Part shown: positions 34,801 to 46,799 of the stretch, one piece after another
How the letters are laid out: every line of letters begins with the position of its first letter
Numbering within the stretch: the first letter of the stretch is position 1
DNA from: Aristolochia californica
Lineage: Eukaryota > Streptophyta > Magnoliopsida > Piperales > Aristolochiaceae
DNA: 64,000 nucleotides
Direction: 5' to 3'
NCBI GenBank assembly: GCA_029961685.1
Contig: JARWKL010000010.1
Coordinates: forward strand, 1,922,001 to 1,986,000
Position numbers and translations under genes: made by a program
The notes under the pieces: model-generated
Databases searched by the model: none
Told to the model about the DNA's origin: nothing
What the model saw: only the letters and a program-made list of their open reading frames with translations

Positions 34801-35749
34801 ACCCCAACAACTCGGACGTTTTATTGCATGCCTGACACCGGAAAAGCATTTCAGCAGGACCCACGCCACTCTTGACACATGGACCCATTCCAATTTGTCC
34901 AACATGGATTGCACAATCTGTGTGTGTCCAATGAGAACATAAATCACATCCTATCCACCGGCAAGTGTTCACCTCAAAATCAAACTTGTTGCAGATTACA
35001 CACATACAAAGATTGCAGAAACCATTTCTCTTGCTGCAAATCTCACAGCGACAATCGTCAGCAGGGAGAGGGTTTTGACAAGCAATATTTCGACACCTCT
35101 TGTAGACAAAAACCTCAATAAGACAAGTATGGGAGAGACTGATGTTTGGATGAAGAAAAGCTTGAATTCCTGTATTAATTGCAACAAGAATCTCCAACTG
35201 AACTCGATGAGCTAGCTGTAGGGTTTTATCTGTCAGGTCAGTTCGTCCCTGGACAAGCTTTTGTAGAAGCAAAAATTCTTCTCTATCCTGAGATCCACCT
35301 GTTCCTTCAAGGATGACACGTAGCTCATTTTTTAGCTCTTCCAGAAGCTCTTCTGGAAGAACAAGCATCCGTTCAGAAATTACATCAACTCTGTCCCTAG
35401 CAACATTGCGGAGGGAGAGTTTATCAGCAGTAGGAACTCTGCGGACAACTGACCGGTCGGGGCACTCACTTTCGGCTTCTTCTTTGTCCTTCTCTAGTTT
35501 CTTTCCCATGAGAGACTCAGAGCGGTTATTCTCAGTAGGCCAAGTTTCCCGTGAACTAGCACTCTCTGTGGGAGATTCACGGGCTGGATCTGAATTCGAA
35601 CCAGGTTCTTGAATATCAGGGGACCCGCAGGCATCAGAGGAAAGTAGGGATAAGGACGTCTGCAACCCCCCAGATCTAGGCTGCTGGCGAGGTGGAAGCA
35701 TTTTGGGAGGTGGTTGCTGGTTGAAGTTGGTACCAGAGGAGGTTCCCAT
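31885..35749 (-). CDS. OBE: OBERON-type PHD-finger protein
   Basis: 593 residues from two coding exons, 35749-34594 and 32510-31885 (1782 nt), joined in phase at HFFQ|ELEMDP. A Ser/Pro-rich N-terminus precedes the conserved block ERMLVLPEELLEELKNELR. A cysteine-rich PHD-type domain at about 224-320 has C.NPLPADDCRCEICS, GFCNLCMCVICNKFD and CDLCSHWTHTDCA. The C-terminal part from about 400 begins APQEACNRIAEVVQEA and is a long charged coiled coil (VAELQMERQRKKQQIEELE). OBE proteins are nuclear chromatin readers needed for root and shoot meristem maintenance and auxin-dependent patterning. OBE1 and OBE2 are too alike for me to choose. Intron 1 of the coding region is 2.1 kb. A leader intron is likely at 35760-37319. 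Confidence 0.93.
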
Positions 35750-35759
35750 TAGAGGAGGT

Positions 35760-37319
35760 CTGCTAATTAGACATTATAGTTTAGTCATAGAAAAGACTTC
35801 AAAAAAAAGTGTGGCAGAAATGAAACAAATAATAGTCACAATCATTGAAAATCGCATGAGAAGACCACATTATTTGCCACATTTCTACATACACTTGTCA
35901 AGCCTGTAACATGTCTTCTTTCTTTTCTTTTAGATGACAATGAACAGAATATCTCGACATCCAGATGGAATCAAAGAACAGCATGACGGTCAAGAAATCT
36001 TGATAAACACCAGAAGACGATGATTCTAAAACTGTTTTTTAAACATTATCAAACAGATGGAACCATGTCTTCTTATTTTCCTTTAAATAACAACATATAT
36101 TCAATAGCATGGAGGTCAACAAATCTTGACAAACATCCAAAACCATTTCTTAAAGATCAACAAGCAAGAACCATGTCTTCTTTCTGCAGTAACGTGTCTT
36201 GTGTCTTTCCTTTAGATAACAACATACACCAAACCCCAACAATCTGATGGAACCAAACATCAGCATGGAGGTCAAGAAACCATGATAAACATAAGACGTG
36301 GAAGATTTAATTCTAAAGTGTTTCTCAAACGTTAAAGTGCAGATAGTTGACAACAATCTCTGTTCGAAAAATAAATTGAAAGACTTGCAAAATAACATAA
36401 ACCGATAATTCACTGAGAAGACAAATAAAAAAATTGTCCTACCCAGCCACTTGAAAAAAAATCAATCTCTGAAAGATTACAATTAAGTTCAATATAAATT
36501 CCCATGAATTAACCTCCCAATGTGCTTCAATGATAAAATTTTGTACACTGAGTCACGGAGCCAAAAGATATTTTACTGATAGAATCTCAAAGAACAAAAT
36601 TTGGAAAACAAACCCCATGCCCTTGACAGAAGGGTAAAGTGTAACACGCATTCTCACAATTGTAAAATTTAGACCTCTTGATAAATAATGATCGGATGAC
36701 ATTTAAATGGAAAAATATCGAGCGTCTCGAGCAATAGAAACAGAACAAGCTCAGCGGAAAACCCACAGAAGTCACAATTACTACAAAAATCTGCAGAATG
36801 ACAACAATCAAGCCCTATAAATGCAGAGCGCAATTCTTGGCCGAAAATTGTGTGAATTAACCACAGGAAATATTTTCCGCAGAAGTACTGAACCTAGTTA
36901 AAACAACTCACACCACACAAAAACATAAAAATTATAAGCACCCATAAAAAATCAACAACAGGCCATTCAGCTCCGAACTTGAAGCATAGTTACAACCAGA
37001 GGACAACAATAAAACAAGCACATAACTCCTACTAATTTTTTGTATATCTAATAACAAATTACATTAAGAAAGAAAAAAAAAAGTCAACCAGCATTCGCAT
37101 ACCACTAAGCCACAGTTCCGTTAAAATATACCCATTTGAATAAAATGAGAAAACACAAAAAATTCATTTATAAAAATCAAGATAGATTAGCCTTGCTCGC
37201 TTGTCTTAGCTCCCAGAAGAAAAATTCAAGAAATGAAAACAAAGAAAAATCCCAATTCGATGAAAATAAGAATTTCCAGACCTTTAATGAAAAGTAAAAG
37301 TGACGTCGGAATCACTTAC
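35760..37319 (-). other. probable 5' UTR intron of the OBERON gene
   Basis: On the minus strand a consensus donor (GTAAGTG) starts at 37319. An acceptor (AATTAGCAG) ends at 35760, ten bases before the start codon. The interior is AT-rich with no conserved frame. The GC-richer, CT-rich block at about 37320-37550 would be the first, non-coding exon and core promoter. Confidence 0.55.
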
Positions 37320-37834
37320 AAGTACAAATCTCCAAACCCAACTGGCTGCTGGAAAGATGACTAGATCGGGTAAAAGAGAAACTCAAAACCCGATCCAAGC
37401 GAGAGCTAAAGAAGAGAGCGGAAATGGGAGCTTTTCCTGAAATTTCCTCCTTCCCTTCTCTCGCAACGGATAGCAAAAATCCCCTCACTCAGACGAAGAC
37501 AAGAGGAAAGTGTTCGAGAGCCCTTCCCCACGTCTATTTGTACTGCGTGACCATTGACGTGTCGGTTTTTTCCGCGTGGAGTCGGATTTGACTCCCTACT
37601 TTGACGAGCGATGAGCTTTTTCTAAATACAATTTAAAGAAAAAAACATTTTATAATTTATTATTTTTACGTAATTATTGATTTTTTTTATTTAAAATTTT
37701 TTTAAGTAATTAATTTTTTTCATTTTTTATATATAAACCTAAAAATCAATTTTTTGTCTACACGAATCTTGATTATCGTGATGGGTAGTTGCCAATGAAT
37801 TTTTTTAATAAATTAAATTAGAGAGAGTGAGATA

Positions 37835-39563
37835 TAGGGGTGGTTTCGAACCGGTTTGGGCTTTGCTTGATTCCGGCTCGGATCGATTCGGTATACCCGA
37901 ATCTCAAGCCGAGTTTGAGATCCGGGATTAGCTCGTTAATTTAAACAAGCCAAGCTTGACCGAATCGAGGTTTGGCTCGAAAGTTAGCAAGCCGGCTCGA
38001 TAATTTAACAAGTTGGCGCGGGATTTAGGGGGGTTGGGACCAGAGCATCGAGCTGAGTTGGAGCGAGAGCGAAGGGGAAATTTTTTTTCCTCCCCTCGTT
38101 ACCGTCGAGCCCCTCTGGCCGCTATTGTGGCGGCCTCTGGTGCCGTCGACAACTGTCTCGTCAGCTGCCTTTTGCCTTTCCGTCGCTACCGCTCGATTTC
38201 TTCCCCCTCATCTGCCGTCGCTTTTGTTTATGTTGTTGCAGCCTCCATCATAGTCATTATCCTTGACAAAAGTTCCTTGTCGGCGTAGTTCCTCGTCTCA
38301 GCTGAAAACTAGTTAAAGGGGAGAAACCAAAGTTAAGCACCCCCCCCCCCCCCTGCACGAAATTAATTTCGTACGTCCGAGATCATAAAGTGAAACTCCC
38401 CCTGCACGAAGATGATTTCGCACATCCGAGATCATAAAATGAAAAAAATAATTGAAAGAAATTGAAAAAATTGAAACTAAAAATACATTTTAGTAGAAAT
38501 AAGTGTCTAGGGACTATTAGTGTCTCATATTTTTTTAAAATATTTTTTTAATTAAATATTCTTATTAAAAAATCATATAATTTTTTAAGTAAGATTTTCC
38601 TGCCAAGATAGACTAGAAAACCATATAGAAAATTTTTGAATAAGTATTTGACAGTTGATGTTGTAATACTTTTAGTATGAGGTAATTTTCATAGCAATTT
38701 TGTGTTTAACATTTTATTTGATTAAAATTTTATTGATAAGTATAGTAATGTATTAAATTAATTATTAATTTTTATTTATTTCCCTACAAGAGGTAATAAA
38801 AGGTCCATTTAACTTTCCTAAGAAAATATTAAAATATTTATTGTAATTTTCTAGTAAGTCACTAATAGTAATAGGATTTTATTTAAAAGGTTTTTTTTGG
38901 AAATATGTATCATAAGAAAAACATTTCTAGTTTTTCCTATAATATAAATTTTCAACTAGGGGCACTAAAGAGACCATAGTAAATTTATGGCCAGATTAAA
39001 AAATTACAAAATAAATTAGACAACATTTGAAGTAAAAAATATTAATATTGGTGCGTTCTAATCTATTATTAAAATTCAATCCTAAACTTTCCCTATCATT
39101 CATTTTTTTAATTGTATGCATAATTTTAAATATAATTTATTTGACATATATTTTATATAGAGTATTAAATGTAGGTTAAGTTCAAACTTAACTAGAGCTC
39201 GAGTTTGACCTCAATTAAAATTACTAGGCTCAAGTTCGATTATAATTTTAGGTTTGAAGCTAGGGTCGATTGAACTCAAATTCAACTCGATTCGAACAAG
39301 GTTCGAACTCAGCTGGATTCGATGCCACCCTTATCCCTAATTTTAAGTAAGGGTCATTCCTAATTTTATGTAAAATATATGTATAATTTTATATACAATT
39401 TATTTGACATATATTTTTAAAAAATTTTTAAATATATATTAGAACGCGAACTCGAGACTTGTATTTTTTAAAAATTTTTAAATCAATGTTGAAGCTCAAG
39501 CTCAATGGGAACTCGGTGAAAATTATTAGACTCGAACTCGATAACAATTTAAGGCTCCGCTCG
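37835..39563. mobile_element. second, rearranged hAT-like element copy
   Basis: The left end is TAGGGGTGGTTTCGAACC with the same subterminal ggctcg/cgagcc words, hairpin, GC-rich block (gagcccctctggccgctat) and AT-rich block as the HK2 copy. A right end reading TAAGGGTGGCATCGAATC inward occurs at 39333. A second partial tail (tgtaaaatatatgtataatt to aactcgataacaatttaagg) then follows to about 39563, so the tail is duplicated or two copies are nested. No clean target duplication. It contains a run of 14 C at about 38340-38353. Confidence 0.7.
38352..38448. repeat. 49-bp tandem duplication inside the second hAT-like copy
   Basis: Unit cctgcacgaa..atttcg followed by acgtccgagatcataaa occurs at about 38352 and again at about 38401. 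The HK2 copy has a single related unit (gcgcgaag..atttcgcacgtg), so the duplication postdates their split. Confidence 0.6.
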
Positions 39564-40183
39564 TCAAGATAAATAAAAATTAGAAATTAAGGAAAAATAC
39601 TGAAATTGATAAAAAAAGAAAGCACTTATCGTCAAGGAAAAATTATGAAAATAAAATGATAAAATGGAATGTATAATATATAGAATAGAAAAAAAACAGA
39701 ATATATTATAAAATTTTGGAATAAACAATAAATAGTCAAAACAGATCACAATGTTGGTCTCGCTTTTCATCACCCCTATCCGAGCCAAGCAAAGAGAGTT
39801 GCAGAGAACGGGAGTTTCTTTGCTTGACAGATAGAGCAGATGAAAACGGAGGGGGCGTGCGCAGGGCCTCCTCCCCCTCCCAATTATGCGAATTACCGAG
39901 CTCAAGAGCAACAAATCTCTTGGCGGTCTTGCGAATCTGTATTCTTGTAGTCCCTAGTTCTTCCCCTTCTCGAGGGAGATCCTAATCTTCCTATTAATGT
40001 CAGAAGTGAAGACCTCAGATCAATTTCTTCATGTATAATTTGCTTCGTCGAATGACACTTCAGTTTTCATTTAGACAAATGAAAATCATATCCTCGTAAA
40101 TAGCCTAGCACCTACCAAGGTTATACACTTAGTTCTACCAAAAATAGATCAAACTTTTGACAACCCAAATGCAGACCTGTCAC

Positions 40184-43100
40184 TTATTGTCCTCCAGCTT
40201 GGACTGGTTCCACCACTTCTGCTTCAAGGGTCTCTGCTCTTCCTGATCCAGCCGATTGGCTTGCAGTTATTGCGCCCCATTTGTCAGACAGAGCAGATCC
40301 CATCATCTCGTAGATTTTCCCACCAAGTTGGGATGGATTATCAGGCTGCATTCAGAAGAAACAGATGCAAGTGTAAGCACAGCTGTGCTATATGGTAAGA
40401 AAATTATCTTCCAATTTTCAACCATGTAAAGCAACTGCTTCAAACAGGTAAAAGAATGTTATGACCTTTGTAGTTTCCCTTGGGTGGAAGATATTGCTTG
40501 TGTTTTATCAAGTGAGAAACATGAGAGAATCCAGATAAAATACTTACAGTGAAGCCGCTAGAGATTAGAGCTGTGTCATATAGTAGATCAATGGCCCTCA
40601 GTGCTTCAGGGTCGTCAGGGCAACTGCTGGATGCAGCCTGCAGCACAACAACAGCAAAGCAAAAGAAAATTAGCAAGTACAAACTGATAAGCCTCTAAGA
40701 TAATATTAGCAATAAATGAAGCATTTGGCTCACATTCAAGTTCTTAATGATAGGGTGCTCTGGATTGATCTCAAAGACTCTCCTCCCTCTCATAAACTCC
40801 AGACTACTGGTATCACCGACAGTTTGTGCCTTCATCAACCTACAAAGAAGGAAAAACATGTATCAATAAAATGCCGTGTGGTCTGATGGTATTCTCTTTA
40901 CAACCAGGAGCGTCAGATCGCGACTTCTAATCCCGCCATGCCCTCTCAAAAAAAAAAAAAAAAAATGCAATATGGCCGACCAACATTGTCAATGATAATT
41001 GATTATCCTCACCTCTCCATGTTGGCAGACCACCCAAACTTCCCAGATACCAGAACACAAGGTGAAGTGCTTAAACGATTTGAAATTTGTACACTTGCAA
41101 CCTTGTCACCAAGTCGCTTCTTGATCCACTCACAAGTTTGCCCAAATTCCTGTTTCATTTCCTTTTCCTTCTCCTCATTCTTGTCACCTGTTAGAAAGAT
41201 CTAAAATTCAAAACAGACAGATTCGCAAAAACAAAGTAAGAAAATATAAGCAAAAAACTTTGCATGACTAACCCAAATCCAAGTCTTCCTTGCTAATGTC
41301 AACAAAATTCTTCTCCTTGTAGGACTTGAGGTTTGTGACAGCAACCTCATCAATCGGATCAATCAAGAACAACACCTGTACCGTCATCAGAAATAGGACA
41401 TGGACCAAGTTAATAATCCTTTCTCCCTTGAGAGATGTCTCTCGATTCTCAAGGATCTTCCTTTGGGACTGCCCAAACCTAAATGTGCCTAACTGTTGTG
41501 TTATCTACTCCTCCATTACTAACAGTTTTTTTTTAAAAAAATGACCTACCAATATCAGTTTCTAGATAAATATGGATGAAATAGGACATAGGATTTAGAC
41601 TACTCTTGTCATCAGAAAAGGGATTCACGCCTATTTTACCTTATAGATATATGTGAAGGCTGTGAATGTATATCTAATTTATCCATGTATACATTTCATC
41701 ACTCAACAGGATATTTTAAAACTCACAGCAACAAATATTTTCTGATGTACAAAATTTGCCAGTTTTTCTTCATTTCTTCTGTTGGCCTTTAATTGGTTTT
41801 TTGTAATTTTGCTTGATTCTTGTGCTTGATACTTTCAGCACACCTCTTATCTCACTCAGCACCCGAAACTCTAATCCCTCTTTTTAATAAGATTCACTCT
41901 TTTTTCAAAAAAAAAAAAAAAAAAAAAAGCACAGTGAAAGTAACACTAACACATTTTTTTCCTAAAATTTAATTGAATATGTTAGGACCAGACATTCCAT
42001 GGTACAAACAGGATAAATAATATACCTCATAGTCCTTTTCAAGCAGCCTCTCTAGGAAAGGAGTGTTCTTTGCACTAGTCAGGCTGTCTGCAGCAATATA
42101 ATAGATATCCTTCTGCTCTGGTTTCATGTTCTCAATATATTCATCCAAGCTGATCAACTCTTCCTCACTTTGAGACGAGACGAACCGAAGCAATGGAGCA
42201 ATACGTTTGTGGTTGGGATGATCTTCAAGACACCCAAGTTTCAAATGTTTACCAAAGTTCTCCCAAAATTTATCATAGTCCTGCAATAATAATATACAAA
42301 AAAAAAAAAAAATTAAAAAGTGTGCTTCACAGAGAGAGAAAGGGGCCACATACTGGAAAACACTTACTCCTTTGTTCTCACTCATGGAAATGCCCAATAT
42401 CATATCAAATGCTTTTCTTACCAACCGCTTCTTCATAATTCGTACCTAGCAGAGTAGGAAGTAACACAATTACAAAAGGCATATTAGAAGATTTTTGAAG
42501 CACTCTTTATAAAAAAAAAAAAAAAGATTTTTGAAGCACCGAGTGTCCCACCTCAAGCAGAAATGAAGAAAAATTAGAAAAAGGACAGCAGAGAGGATAT
42601 TGATGGCCATATATCTGATCATCACAGTCTCTGATTTGTTTTTTACCCAACAGATCAGAAATTTACCAAAACAATCTACAGGAAAAGTGTCTAAAGCCTC
42701 CGCCAATTATACAATAGAATAAAGCCTATTCTGAGGCCAGGCAAGGCAAACGTAACCAACTCCAAAAAATTCCAGAGAGCATCAAGTATTTCTTTCCACT
42801 ATGTTTCTTATAGGACCATGTACTTACAATACGACTTTCCTGGAGTATTTCACGTGACACGTTGAGAGGAAGGTCATGGGAATCCACAACACCTTTTACA
42901 AAGCTCAGATATCTTGGGAACTGATCAAACAAAAACAGGAGATTAGGAAACCTCTAAATAATTTGTTGATATACTTCTCTAGAGAGAAGATAAATCATGA
43001 TCAAGACCACTTACCAGCTCCCCATCAAAGTCATCTGAAATGAAAACACGCTTAACATAGAGTCTTATGTTTTTCGTTTTGGGGTTTGCAATATCCTCTT

Positions 43101-46100
43101 TCCCCATGGGGCTCACAGCTGGCACAAAAAGTACAGACCTGAATTCTACCTCTCCCTACATTATAGATCCACCGATCATCAAGAAAGAAAACAGTGACTT
43201 TTAGAAAATTCAAAAAGTATATTGTTGAATAATTAGCCTCTATTCGCTATAAAATGCATACCTCTGTAGTGAAGTGGGATGATGCTAAAGGCTCCAAATA
43301 CTCGTTGAAGGTGTTTTTGTAAAATTCGTTGTACTCCTCAGTAGTGACCTCTTTAGGGTTTCTAAGCTGAAAAGGTCATTCAGATGAGAAAAATACACAT
43401 TGAATGGTAAGAGAGGCCAATGAATGTTCCTTTCAAGCAAATCGGCTTCCTGGACATACCCATATAGGTTTGGTTTCATTTGTGAGCTCCCAGTCCCAGT
43501 ACCTCTCCACAACAGTCTTAGTCTTCTTCTTCTTCTGTGAAGAACAACATACGAATATATCAGGAAAAAAGAACCCTCCAATTCATATGTTTTCATAAAG
43601 AAAAGATTAGAAAGAACAGACTTACTTCAGCTTTTGTATCCTCCTCTCCTTCCTTCTTGGCCTCAGATGGATCCTCATCAACTTCAACCTGTTTAACAAC
43701 ATATGCAAAGGTCAATAAATAAACTTTTGAAAGAAATGCACGTGAGATATACACAATTACATAAAAAATGTACCTCTTTCGTAAAGCCCTTCTCCTGCCA
43801 TGTATAAATTGGAAAAGAAACAAACTGCGAGTAGTTCTTCACAAGCTTCTGAATCCTTTCTGGGTGAGCAAAACCCTTGTCATCACGCTGTAAAAGGACG
43901 CATTAGCAAGAAAATTTAAGACAATGCACAGGTTAAAGAAATAGGAAGTATATGTCACCCACGAACCTTAAGATGGAGAGTCAGACAAGTTCCTCTTGGA
44001 ATCAGTTTGTCAGGATCTGTCTCCTCTCGAATTGTGTAGGAGCTAGCATTGGCTTCTCCTTCCCATACATACTGCTTATCAGATTTTGGACTCTTCGTTG
44101 ATACAACAACCTACAGACACCAGAGAGTGTGCTATAATAACGAGGAGTAAAATAAAGAAATCAATGCCATGCCAAAAGATACTTTGAGCCAATGAGGCAT
44201 CCACTGAAGGGCCTCTCGAGATACTTGATTTTTCCCTGCATTTATTACTTACTGACTTGCTCATAGAATTTAGTTCTTGGCATCTAGTCAAAAGACCCAA
44301 TGACATATTCTAATACTCAAGAATGTTCAAACAAATTCCAGTGCTACCTATATTATTGTGTATGATGCAAATACTATCACAGAAATTAAGCCGTACCTTA
44401 TCTGAAACCAGAAATGCCGAATAAAATCCAACACCAAATTGTCCAATCAAATTGTTGTCAGCACCAGCATCCTTGCTATCCTGCAGATCAAGATGCTAAC
44501 CTTTTTAGAACACCAACACCTCAAAAATGGCAAATGTAATTTGAGCTTAGGGGTCATGAAGGATGGAGGCTCACCTTCAATGCCTTCAAGAATTTTGCTG
44601 TTCCACTTTGTGCAATAGTTCCAAGACAGTCAACAAGTTCTTGTCGAGTCATGCCAATGCCAGTATCTCTGCACAAGTATGCAAATGTGTTTTTTGCTCT
44701 CAAATGTCCTAAATTAAATCAAAAGGGACAACCTAAAAGCTGTATGAAACTTACGTAATACTGATGGTTCCATTCTCACTGTCTGTTTGAATACGAATGT
44801 CAAGATCAACTGCATCCTTCAAAAGTCCCGCCTCAGTGACACTCAAAAAACGCAATTTATCCAGGGCATCACTTGCATTGCTGAAAATTACATTTAAAAA
44901 AAGAAAAAGTCCACTTTTTAAAGCCAGACTTTTATAAATCAAGCATAAAAAATATCACATTACACAAGGAGAGAACCAGTCATTCTCCAGTACCCATTCT
45001 ACTAGTGAAAAATGACAACAACAAAATATGTGCTCCTCATTCTGATACTGTACTGAAATTGACAATGGCCCTTGTTCATAGAGCATCAACCGTTACATAT
45101 TTTTGTCTTAAAAGCAAAAGAGGTAGGCATACAAGTTAAACGGGTAGATATGAATCATTTGACTTCATGAAATTAGAACACAGGCTACTCTGGATGCATC
45201 ACTCTCTGAGTTGGCATTATCAGATTGCAGGACATATAGACCTAGCTCTTGAAATGGCCATTGGCCCAAAATAGCATGTAAAGGATTTGAAAAGTGGTAA
45301 GACATTTTATAAACAATACAACAAGAGAAAAAAAAGGGACAGACATAAGCTAATAAGATAACTGAAGTGCAAGCAACGAAGATTCACCTAATCAGTTCCC
45401 GAAGGAACACTTCTTTATTGCTATATAAACTGTTAACGATGAGGTCCATGAGGCGACTGACCTGCAATGAGATAACAATTTGTTTCAAATGCTAGCGGTA
45501 GCAAATTTGTTTCAAATGTGCTAAAATCATCATAAAAGTATATAATCTAAAACTAAAAGACCACATATTTCAGTCTATGAGTCGTACCTCAGCTTGATAT
45601 TCAAATTTTTCAGCTGGCGGACTAGACGCATTTGCTGTGGCGGCGGCCGATTCAAATCGGATGGCAGCAAAGCCATTTCTTTTATTCCAGTTCAGTACAG
45701 ATTCAGAGATGGTACTTTTTCTTCCAGTAAGAGCAGAATACCTTCTACTTGTAGAAGCAGAAGCATTAGAATCTCCACCAGGGACCTGGAAAAGACGACA
45801 GTGCAGAAGATACAAACTCGTCAGTAGCCATATGTTAGAGAACACAGGAAGTACTAACAGTACTATCCAAGTAAGTAAACCAAAAGTAAGACTCTCTTAT
45901 ATCGAATATTCCACAAAAAGGATAAAGAAAAGATAAAAATTAGAAGCAGGAATCTTACCTCGCAGAGAAGTTATGCCAACAGATAAAGTTTCAATTTAAC
46001 AAAATCTGCGTAAGCGGAAAACTAAAGGACAAACGGAAACAAATACACAAACCCAGAACTGGGCTATGTCCAGACCATGTTCTTGCATCAATTAACGGAG

Positions 46101-46610
46101 TAATTTCTATTCAAGAAAAGTGCACATAATCCGCTAGAGAAAAACCAATTAAAAACATTAAAGAGAGAGGCAACAGCAGTTCAAATTCCATCACAAACAC
46201 TATAACCGCGATAAGGAAATGTTAGACAGTACATACACATTCAAAACACACTACAAAGACACGATCCTCAAAAATAAGAAACGAGCACCCAAAGTCCCAA
46301 CAACTCAAACCAAGTACGCATGCACAGAAATCAACCAACAAAAACGAATGCTTCCTTACAAATAAAAGGAAAGGCGCCGAAATTCTAGTAGGTGAAAGAT
46401 GTGAGAAAGTATTAGAGGAATGGAGACATGCAAGCGCCGGAAAGACACCACCAACAAAAACTGAGTCGAAGATTACGAAATAGTGAATTTGGAAAACAGC
46501 CGGAGGCAGGAGAACTCACGAACCGTGGAAGCAGTAGGAGCCAAAGCTGGATAGCGAGCAGCGCCGGAGCGAAGGATCCTGGAGACGGAGCGCCTCGAGA
46601 GAGAGTGCAT
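40184..46610 (-). CDS. HSP90-6: mitochondrial HSP90 (HSP90-6/TRAP1-like)
   Basis: 788 residues, 20 exons: 46610-46524, 45785-45588, 45461-45388, 44880-44755, 44668-44575, 44480-44397, 44110-43967, 43887-43774, 43688-43626, 43534-43460, 43366-43262, 43155-43015, 42920-42828, 42445-42368, 42280-42026, 41375-41273, 41187-41013, 40839-40734, 40637-40548, 40345-40184; 2367 nt. ATP-dependent chaperone. The basic, Ser/Arg-rich N-terminus [20 protein letters not shown] is a mitochondrial presequence. Signatures: [48 protein letters not shown], a KKKKTK linker then [48 protein letters not shown] and [19 protein letters not shown]. There is no ER-retention or cytosolic MEEVD tail. The presequence and the TKEVEVDEDP.E linker favour the mitochondrial over the plastid form. 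The exon 1 donor is GTTCGT; a stronger GTGAGT lies 4 nt downstream but would break the frame. Confidence 0.95.
40875..40965 (+). mobile_element. SINE-like insertion in HSP90-6 intron 17
   Basis: Box A-like gtggtctgatggt (40878-40890) and box B-like agatcgcgacttctaatccc (40915-40934) are followed by a short CT-rich bit and an A18 tail (about 40948-40965). Flanks aaaatgc (40868-40874) and aaaatgc (40962-40968) look like a 7-bp target duplication. It is antisense to HSP90-6. Confidence 0.6.
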
Positions 46611-46710
46611 TTTGGCGAAACCACCTAGCGGAATTGCAGAGAGAGAGAGAGAGTGAAGGGGTGAGACTATTCACGCTTGTAATTCGTAGTCACTCGTCAA
46701 TGTCGCATGG

Positions 46711-46747
46711 TTTAGGGTTTTAGAGGGGTCGGGGGAAGTTTCTGGAT
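46711..46747 (-). promoter_or_regulatory. telo-box and heat-shock-element-like site in the HSP90-6 promoter
   Basis: tttagggtttt (46711-46721) is a telo-box (AAACCCTAA on the gene strand). At 46735-46747, gaagtttctggat contains GAA-nn-TTC-nn-GA, two good and one imperfect units of a heat-shock element. Both lie 100-140 bp upstream of the start codon. Function is inferred from motif and from the family's heat response. Confidence 0.4.
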
Positions 46748-46799
46748 GCTACAGCTTCGAATACGTATATGTAAAGCCTGTAAAGGAGCTCCATTATAA

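Larger units (their letters stand above)
37550..40183. other. intergenic region between OBERON promoter and HSP90-6 3' end
   Basis: AT-rich DNA carrying the second hAT-like copy (37835-39563). A GC-richer, promoter-like patch near 39760-39990 has no recognisable gene attached. Confidence 0.6.

Noticed and set aside
38013..38288. 91-codon plus-strand frame
   Set aside because: It is the GC-rich interior of the hAT-like element. The homologous segment in the HK2 copy does not keep the frame.
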